Assembly (NCBI GenBank): GCA_030593425.1 | Contig: JAUVHF010000053.1 | Coordinates: forward strand, 1 to 9,254 | DNA: 9,254 nt | Source of the DNA: Anaerolineales bacterium | GTDB taxonomy: Bacteria; Chloroflexota; Anaerolineae; UBA7937 | Direction of reading: 5' to 3' | In this document: positions 3,924 through 9,254 of the stretch, one piece after another | Position numbering within the stretch: the first letter of the stretch is position 1 | How the letters are laid out: every line of letters starts with the position of its first letter | Made by a program: the position numbers and the translations under genes | Notes under the pieces: generated by a model | What the model saw: only the letters and a program-made list of their open reading frames with translations | Told to the model about the DNA's origin: nothing | The model's database searches: none

Positions 3924-5441
3924 TTGTCATCGGAACGCGTTATCTCTAAACCTGCGGCTCGCGTGCCGGAGTTACCCCACCCTCTGGCTCGCTCGCGACC
4001 GCGAGCGGGGCTGGTGGTAATCTGCCTCCTCCTGGTAGCCACCTACGCCATGCGCCGCGTCTACATATCCACCCAAAGGGAGATAACCCTATTCGTGGAT
4101 GGTTACCCCCTCTCCTTTCGCACCCACCAGACCTCCGTCGATGCTTTCCTAGAGGAGATAGGGGTAGAAGTGAACGAAGCGGACATCGTCCTTCCCGGTC
4201 TTCACGCCCATCTCGACGATCAAGTCATTATTGAGTGGGCTAAGCCGGTCATCCTGGAGGTGGATGGACAGACCTTAGCACGATATACCCACAGCAAGAC
4301 GGTAGGCGACTTTCTTTTGGAGACAGGGGTAGCCTTAGGCCCCCGCGACCGGATCACTATGGAAGGGGTGGAGGTGGACCCAGAAGCCCCTCTATCCTCA
4401 AGGCCTAAATCGGTTCCGAGAGGTGTAGGCAAGGGTAAGGCCATGCCCCTTTCCCTGAATCCGCTATCGACTCAGAGGATAGTCATCCACCGCTCCCTCC
4501 CCTTCCAACTCTTCGACGATGGCGTGCTCACCACCTTATCTACCATCGCTCCCACGGTGGGACAGGCTCTCAAGGAACATGGCGTTCTCATCTACCTGGG
4601 GGATCTAGTGAAGCCGGGCTTAGGTACCCCCGTCTCCACAGGGATGCGAGTCTATATCGAACGGGCGAAACCTTTGACCATCTTAATCGATGGCCGGCGC
4701 ATCGTGACTCGCACCCAGACGGAGCGGGTGAAAGAAGCCCTGGAGGAAGAGGGGGTCGCCCTGGGAGTCAGGGATTACACTATTCCCGATAGGCTAACCC
4801 CTCTGACTGACAATATGACCGTGCAGGTGATGAGGGTCAAGGAGCAGTTCGTTATGGAGGAGGAGTCGATCCCCTTCGAGACGGTCTGGAGACCCGACCC
4901 AGAGTTGGAGATAGATCACCGGCGCCTAGCCCAACCGGGCGAAGAGGGGCTAAGGAGACGGCTGATCCGCATACGCTACGAGAACGGCCAGGAAAAGGAG
5001 TGGGCAATCACAAACGAGTGGGTGGCGAAGGAGCCTACCACTGAGGTAATCGCCTACGGGGGCGAGATAGTGGTTCGGGAACTGGAGACACCAGAGGGGT
5101 CGGTACGGTATTGGCGCAAAATCAGGATGCTGGCCACCTCATACACCGCTGCTACTTCGGGCAAATCTAGAGATCACCCTCGCTATGGCATAACATATCT
5201 GGGCTGGAAGGCTACTAAAGGGGTCATCGCCGTCGATCCCCGGGTTATAAACCTCGGTACCAGGATGTACGTGCCCGGCTATGGGTTCGGCACCGCCGCT
5301 GATACGGGGGGGGCGATTAAGGGTAGACACATCGATCTGGCCTACGATGAGGATGACCTGGTTCATTGGTTCAAGTGGGTGGATGTCTACCTCTTGGAGC
5401 CGGTTCCCCCTCCCGAGGAGATACGCTGGATCCTCCCCTAA
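3924..5441 (+). CDS. Cell-wall protein with DUF348 repeats, G5 and 3D domains (YabE-like)
   Basis: From the TTG at 3924 the protein has 505 residues; other starts further inside are possible since only a weak GAGG (10 bases away) supports this one. A basic N-terminus and a membrane anchor (about 29-43) are followed by four DUF348-type repeats (from about 52, 109, 188 and 249), recognisable from VDGYPLSFRT, VDGQTLARYT, DDGVLTTLS and IDGRRIVTRT. The second repeat is interrupted by a basic, Pro/Ser-rich insert at about 154-187. A G5-like domain (about 306-395) leads to the C-terminal 3D domain, with LATSYTA, IAVDP (D438), AADTGG (D460) and HIDLAY (D471), the three acidic residues that name the fold. 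This domain resembles the MltA lytic transglycosylase core, so it probably remodels peptidoglycan from the outer membrane face. rsmA follows after 23 bases, as YabE-type genes and ksgA lie close in Firmicutes. Confidence 0.88.
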   Translation: MSSERVISKPAARVPELPHPLARSRPRAGLVVICLLLVATYAMRRVYISTQREITLFVDGYPLSFRTHQTSVDAFLEEIGVEVNEADIVLPGLHAHLDDQVIIEWAKPVILEVDGQTLARYTHSKTVGDFLLETGVALGPRDRITMEGVEVDPEAPLSSRPKSVPRGVGKGKAMPLSLNPLSTQRIVIHRSLPFQLFDDGVLTTLSTIAPTVGQALKEHGVLIYLGDLVKPGLGTPVSTGMRVYIERAKPLTILIDGRRIVTRTQTERVKEALEEEGVALGVRDYTIPDRLTPLTDNMTVQVMRVKEQFVMEEESIPFETVWRPDPELEIDHRRLAQPGEEGLRRRLIRIRYENGQEKEWAITNEWVAKEPTTEVIAYGGEIVVRELETPEGSVRYWRKIRMLATSYTAATSGKSRDHPRYGITYLGWKATKGVIAVDPRVINLGTRMYVPGYGFGTAADTGGAIKGRHIDLAYDEDDLVHWFKWVDVYLLEPVPPPEEIRWILP

Positions 5442-5464
5442 TGGCCCCCCGGAGAGGTGAAGGC

Positions 5465-6319
5465 GTGAGCCTAGGAGAGATCAGATGGCTCCTTCGTGAG
5501 TTCAACATAAGACCCAGGAAGAGCCTAGGCCAGAACTTCCTGGTCAGCGATGTCCTCCTTAGGGCCATAGCCGCCGCCGCAGAGATAGATGAGAAGGACA
5601 CCATCCTAGAGATAGGGGCTGGCCTGGGGACCCTCACCCGTGCCCTCGCGGAACGGGCCCATCGGGTCATCGCCCTAGAGATCGATGAACGGCTCCTCCC
5701 GCCCCTCCGCCAGGTGCTCCAAGATTACCCCAACGTCGAGATCGTGCAGGGCGACATCCTAAAGATCGATCTGGCTCAACTCCTGGCGGGCCGGGGAGAG
5801 GGTCCAAAGGAAGTGAACTACAAAGTAGTGGCCAACCTCCCCTACTATATCACCTCCCATCTCCTGCGGCATCTCTTGGAGAACCCCCTGAAGCCGCGAC
5901 TCCTAGTGGTCACCGTCCAGCGGGAGGTGGCCGAGCGGCTGGTAGCAGGCCCAGGGCAGATGAGTATCCTCTCCGTCAGTGTCCAGTTCTACGGACGGCC
6001 GCGGATCGTGGCTCGAGCCCCAGCGAGGGCCTTCTATCCCTCACCCAAGGTTGCTTCCGCCGTGGTGCGCATCGACGTTTATGCAGAGCCTCCCGCCGAG
6101 TTGGACGATGTCGAGGCTTTCTTCTCCCTAGTCCGGGCCGGTTTCGCCCAGAGGCGCAAGTATCTCAAGAACTCGCTCCCCCAGGGGTTAGGGTTGTCGG
6201 TCCATCAGGTAACCTCCGCCCTGGGCCGGGCAGGGATCGAGGAGAGCCTCAGGCCTCAAGCCCTAAGCGTGGGGGATTGGGCCAGGCTCTATCGAGAACT
6301 GGCCCCAAAATTGCGATAG
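5465..6319 (+). CDS. rsmA: 16S rRNA (adenine1518-N6/adenine1519-N6)-dimethyltransferase
   Basis: This enzyme uses S-adenosylmethionine to dimethylate two adjacent adenines in the helix 45 loop of 16S rRNA, a late step of 30S assembly. I chose the GTG at 5465, which has GGAGAGG seven bases upstream (5451-5457) and gives 284 residues; ATG 5441, overlapping the previous stop codon, has no such site. The motifs are complete: the KSLGQNFL entry (19-26), motif I EIGAGLGTLT (49-58), ALEID (70-74), QGDILKID, the catalytic NLPYY (124-128), and the C-terminal AFYPSPKVASAVVRI and RRKYLKNSL segments. The downstream gene has its own promoter, so rsmA closes this transcript; a short GAGAC/GTCTC hairpin follows in 6320-6397, too weak to call a terminator. 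Confidence 0.96.
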   Translation: MSLGEIRWLLREFNIRPRKSLGQNFLVSDVLLRAIAAAAEIDEKDTILEIGAGLGTLTRALAERAHRVIALEIDERLLPPLRQVLQDYPNVEIVQGDILKIDLAQLLAGRGEGPKEVNYKVVANLPYYITSHLLRHLLENPLKPRLLVVTVQREVAERLVAGPGQMSILSVSVQFYGRPRIVARAPARAFYPSPKVASAVVRIDVYAEPPAELDDVEAFFSLVRAGFAQRRKYLKNSLPQGLGLSVHQVTSALGRAGIEESLRPQALSVGDWARLYRELAPKLR

Positions 6320-6397
6320 ACCCCCTCAAGAAGAGTAGAGACCCTTGAAAAGTCTCCCCGCCTCGCCCTCCAGCGGTCCCAGGTTGGAAGCATCGAT

Positions 6398-6427
6398 TTG
6401 CCCCACCCATAGTGTAAGCGTTATAAT
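6398..6427 (+). promoter_or_regulatory. Promoter of the rseP operon
   Basis: TTGCCC (6398-6403), an 18-nt spacer and a perfect TATAAT (6422-6427). The leader is about 25 nt. Confidence 0.65.
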
Positions 6428-6459
6428 TAGAAGGACTATATTCAAAGAGAGATGATCCC

Positions 6460-7506
6460 ATGCTTCTCACCATTCTCGCCTTTTTGGCGGTTTTCAGCCT
6501 CCTGGTCTTCGCCCATGAACTAGGCCACTTCTTGGTGGCCAAATGGAGAGGCGTGAAGGTGGAGGAGTTCGGCTTCGGCTACCCTCCCCGCCTTTTCACC
6601 ATCATGGAGATAGGGGGGACGGAACTCACGGTGAACATCATCCCTTTCGGGGGCTTCGTGCGATTCCCAGGGGAGAACGATCCCACGGTGCCTGACGGTT
6701 TGGCTAGCCAAGGCTGGCGTGTGCGGGGTGGTGTCTTCATCGCTGGCGCGGTCATGAACATGGTGTTGGCGGCGCTTCTCTTCGGCGCCACGGCCCTGAT
6801 AGGTGAACCGGTGCCCATTACCGGTGTGGAGATCACAGAGGTGGCTTCTGGATCGCCAGCCGAGGCAGCGGGGATGAAGACGGGAGATCTCATTTTGGAA
6901 CTGGATGGACTGGAGGTAACCGACTCCCTCGCTTTGCAGAGATACACCTACGAGAGAGTAGGCCAGGAGGTGTCCCTCCTTTTGGAGCGGGAAGGGGAAA
7001 GGCTAGAGGTCACTCTTACCCCTCGGCTCCAACCCCCCGCAGGGGAAGGGCCTATGGGGATCGCCATGCATACAGTGGTCCTGGGTACCAAGTTGGTGAG
7101 ATATGAGGCTTGGCGAGCGATCCCTATAGGGGTTTCCCGCACCTTCAGAGCCCTAGGGGTTATCGTCCTCAGCGTCATCTACATGGTAAGAGGGCTCATC
7201 TCCCCCGAGGTGGCCGGACCTATCGGCATCGCCCAGGCGACCGGTCAGGTGGCCCAGATGGGCCTCCCCTTTCTCTTGCAGTTCACCGCTTTTCTGAGCG
7301 TCAATCTGGCCCTGATCAACCTTTTGCCCTTCCCAGGGCTCGATGGGGGGCGATTGGCGTTTGTCCTCCTGGAAGCGTTGCGAGGAGGTAGAAAGGTCGA
7401 CCCTGAAAAGGAGGGGCTAGTTCATCTCGTCGGCATGTTTGTCCTCATCGGCCTAGTGTTGGTGATCTCCTACTTCGACATCTTGCGGGTTTCTGGGGGT
7501 TCATAA
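6460..7506 (+). CDS. rseP: RseP-type site-2 intramembrane metalloprotease
   Basis: Site-2 proteases cut transmembrane segments of proteins already trimmed by another protease, such as anti-sigma factors, and clear signal peptides. The first membrane helix holds the zinc site HELGH (19-23), followed by FLVAKWRGVKVEEFGFGYPPRL. The membrane re-entrant segment INIIPFGGFVRFPG-like region follows (about 50-70). A PDZ domain lies at about 120-200, with SPAEAAGMKTGDLILELDG as its ligand-binding core. The last membrane part has the third zinc ligand in NLLPFPGLDGG (287-297, D295). At 348 residues with one PDZ domain it is shorter than E. coli RseP, which has two, and resembles the Gram-positive RasP. 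It starts at ATG 6460 with only a weak GAGAG sequence nearby. It heads an operon with the next two genes. Confidence 0.95.
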   Translation: MLLTILAFLAVFSLLVFAHELGHFLVAKWRGVKVEEFGFGYPPRLFTIMEIGGTELTVNIIPFGGFVRFPGENDPTVPDGLASQGWRVRGGVFIAGAVMNMVLAALLFGATALIGEPVPITGVEITEVASGSPAEAAGMKTGDLILELDGLEVTDSLALQRYTYERVGQEVSLLLEREGERLEVTLTPRLQPPAGEGPMGIAMHTVVLGTKLVRYEAWRAIPIGVSRTFRALGVIVLSVIYMVRGLISPEVAGPIGIAQATGQVAQMGLPFLLQFTAFLSVNLALINLLPFPGLDGGRLAFVLLEALRGGRKVDPEKEGLVHLVGMFVLIGLVLVISYFDILRVSGGS

Positions 7507-7530
7507 GCCTTGTCATGAGAGGAGGGAAGC

Positions 7531-7809
7531 ATGGATTGGAAGATATTCGTCAGCACCTTCGGCCTCATTTTCTTGGCTGAACTGGGCGACAAAACGCAAC
7601 TAGCGGCCATGGCCATGACCGCCCGTTCTCACTCCCCCTTGGCCGTCTTCGTGGGGGCTATGGCTGGATTCGGCCTTGTCACTCTCCTGGGAGTCGCCTT
7701 CGGCGGCCTGATCACGAGATTCGTTCCCGAGGCTTATGTGAGGTTCGCCGCGGGAGGCCTCTTCATACTCTTCGGCATCTTCATCCTTATGGGCAAGGGA
7801 TGGAAATGA
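7531..7809 (+). CDS. Half-size UPF0016/GDT1 family cation transporter
   Basis: GDT1/TMEM165 proteins move manganese or calcium out of the cytoplasm, probably in exchange for protons. The signature E-x-G-D-K-T/S is present once, as ELGDKT at 17-22, in the first of three hydrophobic stretches (about 5-27, 38-60, 69-86). At 92 residues this is a single-repeat form; eukaryotic members and many bacterial ones have two inverted repeats, so it must pair with itself or with another subunit. No second copy is in the window. A strong GGAGGG (7521-7526) lies four bases before the ATG, 24 bases after rseP. The stop codon overlaps the next start as ATGA, so the two are translationally coupled. Which ion it carries cannot be told from the sequence. 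Confidence 0.9.
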   Translation: MDWKIFVSTFGLIFLAELGDKTQLAAMAMTARSHSPLAVFVGAMAGFGLVTLLGVAFGGLITRFVPEAYVRFAAGGLFILFGIFILMGKGWK

Positions 7810-8705
7810 AGTGCCATTGGTGCGGGGCCTCAATTCCCGACGAGGCGAAGATCTGTCCTCACTGCAGGGTTCGCCTGAAGCGGGAGGTAACTCGCTGCCG
7901 CTTCTGCGGAGGAAGCATCAGAGCCGGGCTCAGTCTATGTCCCTATTGCGGCTATGAATTGGGGAGAAGAAGGGTCTCCTGGTGGCTCATAGTAGGTGTG
8001 AGCGGAGTGGTGCTGGCCATCGCAGCCTTGGCTATTCTCTTCCTTCCCTTGAACCTCCCATCCCTCAGCCTCCCGACTCTCGTTTCCATCGCTTCCCCCA
8101 CTCCGACGGAGGTTTTCCTTCCTGCTACGGCCACACCGGAGCCATCCACTCCTACACCGACTAGGAGGCCGATAGCACCAACCCCCACTTCGACGTCAAC
8201 GCCTACCCCTACCGGCACATCATCCCCCACCAGCACGCCAACGCCCACCCCAGCATCAACCGCCACCTTCACACCAACGCCCCTCGCGTCCATACCGACC
8301 GCAACACCTGCGCCACCCCCTGTCGATACCCCTACACCAACGGAGACGTCGCCTTTCAAATACCAAGCCCCCCGCCTCATGGAGCCCGTTGATGAGGCCA
8401 AATTCCGAGGAGGTACCGCCCAGATCCGGCTGAAATGGGAACCGGTGGGAACCTTAGCCGAAGGTGAATGGTACGCCATCAGTGTGCGGTTTATAGACCG
8501 AAAGGGGCAAATCGAGCATAAAGGTGACCGGGTGCGCAAAACAACCTGGCGTGTGCCCGAGGAGTACTATAGCATCGCTAGTTTGGCGGAGCGCGCTTTC
8601 GAGTGGGATATAACGGTGCAGCGAGAGATCATCAACCCCGATGGCACCATGGGAGGGATACCCATCAGCCCCACGAGCGAGACGTGGGTCTTCTACTGGC
8701 GATAA
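7806..8705 (+). CDS. Double zinc-ribbon membrane protein with Pro/Thr stalk and external domain
   Basis: I start the gene at ATG 7806, in an ATGA overlap with the transporter and five bases after AAGGGA; ATG 7800 would add two residues. The 299-residue product begins with two zinc ribbons: C3-C6 with C17-C20, and C31-C34 with C45-C48. One membrane helix follows (about 59-82, after a basic RRR, so the ribbons are inside the cell). Then come a Thr/Pro stalk of nearly 90 residues and an outer domain (about 185-299) that looks like a beta-sandwich: PRLMEPVDEAKFRGG, IRLKWEPVG, EWYAISVRF and a closing SETWVFYWR. I recognise the layout but no function. It could be an anchor or a sensor that links cytoplasm and surface. 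The tight link to a cation transporter hints at metal homeostasis, but that is inference. Confidence 0.85.
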   Translation: MKCHWCGASIPDEAKICPHCRVRLKREVTRCRFCGGSIRAGLSLCPYCGYELGRRRVSWWLIVGVSGVVLAIAALAILFLPLNLPSLSLPTLVSIASPTPTEVFLPATATPEPSTPTPTRRPIAPTPTSTSTPTPTGTSSPTSTPTPTPASTATFTPTPLASIPTATPAPPPVDTPTPTETSPFKYQAPRLMEPVDEAKFRGGTAQIRLKWEPVGTLAEGEWYAISVRFIDRKGQIEHKGDRVRKTTWRVPEEYYSIASLAERAFEWDITVQREIINPDGTMGGIPISPTSETWVFYWR

Positions 8706-8706
8706 T

Positions 8707-8736
8707 TTGACGGTATGGGACGAATTATGGTATTAT
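8707..8736 (+). promoter_or_regulatory. tRNA-Asp promoter
   Basis: TTGACG (8707-8712), an 18-nt spacer and TATTAT (8731-8736), with a predicted start about six bases before the tRNA. Confidence 0.6.
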
Positions 8737-8748
8737 TGTAATCTGTGC

Positions 8749-8823
8749 GGGGGCGTGGTGTAGCTGGCCTAACATACCTGCCTGTCAAGCAGGAGATCGC
8801 GGGTTCGAATCCCGTCGTCCCCG
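8749..8823 (+). tRNA. tRNA-Asp(GTC)
   Basis: The acceptor stem gggggcg (8749-8755) pairs with cgtcccc (8816-8822) with one G-U pair, and G8823 is the discriminator expected for aspartate. The anticodon arm is cctgc, ctGTCaa, gcagg (GTC at 8784-8786), and the T arm has loop ttcgaat. CCA is not encoded. Confidence 0.96.
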
Positions 8824-9111
8824 CCTGATAACATCCAAAGCCTGGCAAATCTGGGGGTCGGTCACGAAGAAGAGATCACCCTTTTGCCTCAGACTAGGCG
8901 AGACAGCGAAGATTGGCTTGAGCGCCAGTATTCTTCTACTGGTCGTATGGGCATAGAGAGCGACCAGCATGAAGCCAAGCATCCCCCTCTGCTCCTCTGG
9001 GGTAGCAGCATCCCGGGCATCACTGGGCGATTCAAGATGGACCCCTGCGGATAGGAGTTCTCTCTCCTCTCTTGGTAGTGACCACAGGCGAGGAACAGCG
9101 AGCTTGCCCAT
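8785..9111 (-). CDS. Uncertain small ORF (108 residues), coupled to the dehydrogenase gene
   Basis: I do not recognise this protein. The ATG lies three bases after the stop codon of the dehydrogenase, as in a coupled operon, but there is no clear Shine-Dalgarno sequence. The first 95 residues look like real protein: a charged LPREERELLSAG helix, then GMLGFMLVALYAHTTSRRIL (about 43-62, mildly hydrophobic) and GDLFFVTDPQICQALDVI. The last 13 residues (RRGRRDSNPRSPA) are read from the antisense strand of tRNA-Asp, a pattern typical of spurious or run-on ORFs. It may be a true gene that has lost its own stop, or a chance frame. No better gene fills 8824-9112. Confidence 0.42.
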   Translation of the reverse strand: MGKLAVPRLWSLPREERELLSAGVHLESPSDARDAATPEEQRGMLGFMLVALYAHTTSRRILALKPIFAVSPSLRQKGDLFFVTDPQICQALDVIRRGRRDSNPRSPA

Positions 9112-9114
9112 TCA

Positions 9115-9254
9115 TTAGATCCCCCCAAACACCTCCGGGTTCACGGGATGGGGAGGCATTTCGCCCTTCAATCCGGCGATGAGGTTCTCCGCGGCCATGG
9201 CGGCCATCTTCGTCCGAGTGGCGATGCTGGCTGAAGCGATATGAGGCACGATTA
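9115..9254 (-). CDS. D-isomer-specific 2-hydroxyacid dehydrogenase, C-terminal end (cut by window edge)
   Basis: My reverse-strand translation reads IVPHIASASIATRTKMAAM, then AAENLIAGLKGEMPP and PVNPEV, ending at TAA (9115-9117). This is the closing part of the D-2-hydroxyacid dehydrogenase family, which reduces 2-keto acids such as glyoxylate or hydroxypyruvate with NAD(P)H. The PHIASA motif contains the catalytic His (codon 9241-9243) that acts as acid/base. The ending with GEMPPHPVNPEV is typical of glyoxylate/hydroxypyruvate reductases more than of phosphoglycerate dehydrogenases with added regulatory domains, since the protein stops right after the catalytic domain. Only 46 residues are in the window, so the substrate cannot be fixed. 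It is transcribed leftward, toward tRNA-Asp. Confidence 0.85.
   Translation of the reverse strand, partial: IVPHIASASIATRTKMAAMAAENLIAGLKGEMPPHPVNPEVFGGI

Noticed and set aside
5366..5464. Upstream start for RsmA at GTG 5366 or ATG 5441
   Set aside because: The first overlaps the 3D domain gene out of frame and adds unrelated residues; the second has no ribosome binding site, unlike GTG 5465.
7110..7391. Plus-strand ORF of 93 residues inside rseP
   Set aside because: It is a different frame of a gene with complete site-2 protease motifs, and its composition is unlike protein.

Overview
The window looks like chromosomal DNA of a bacterium of moderately high G+C, most probably Chloroflexota. 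The reasons are a secreted lipoprotein and a zinc-ribbon membrane protein that both carry long Pro/Thr (TPTPT) linkers, a long SRP RNA with an Alu domain, and a mixture of Gram-positive-like housekeeping genes. This assignment is inference from style; no marker in the window settles it. Consensus-like sigma70 promoters are easy to find and several use a TTGCC(C/A) -35 box.

Layout. 1-324 (-) is the N-terminal part of a GreA-type elongation factor, transcribed away from tadA (506-952, +) from back-to-back promoters. tadA, the tRNA A34 deaminase, runs almost directly into tRNA-Ser(CGA) (959-1047). From there to 2080 lies a small accessory island bounded by two serine tRNA genes: three 24-nt tandem repeats, a GIY-YIG protein, a partial copy of the 5' half of tRNA-Ser(GGA), a Phd/RelE-type toxin-antitoxin pair with its own perfect promoter and palindromic operator, and finally the intact tRNA-Ser(GGA) and a strong terminator. 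The 41-nt near-identical tRNA segments on both sides of the toxin-antitoxin pair suggest that it arrived by recombination in this tRNA gene.

2130-3381 holds a small orphan gene and a LysM lipoprotein. 3484-3531 is another decayed tRNA-Ser(GGA)-like segment. 3589-3861 is the large SRP RNA, with a good promoter whose predicted start coincides with the RNA 5' end. A possible pseudoknot follows, and then 3924-6319: a DUF348/G5/3D-domain cell-wall protein and rsmA (16S rRNA dimethyltransferase), closely spaced.

6398-8705 is a second operon: an RseP-type site-2 protease, a half-size UPF0016/GDT1 cation transporter, and a double zinc-ribbon membrane protein overlapping it by an ATGA junction. tRNA-Asp(GTC) follows. 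The window closes on the minus strand with the C-terminus of a D-2-hydroxyacid dehydrogenase and an uncertain small ORF that runs into the antisense strand of tRNA-Asp.

Two themes join the genes. One is translation and its RNA (GreA, TadA, three tRNAs, SRP RNA, RsmA). The other is the cell envelope (LysM lipoprotein, 3D protein, RseP, GDT1, zinc-ribbon anchor). The most unusual part is 959-2080, where tRNA genes, tRNA fragments, repeats and a toxin-antitoxin pair are packed with almost no spacing.
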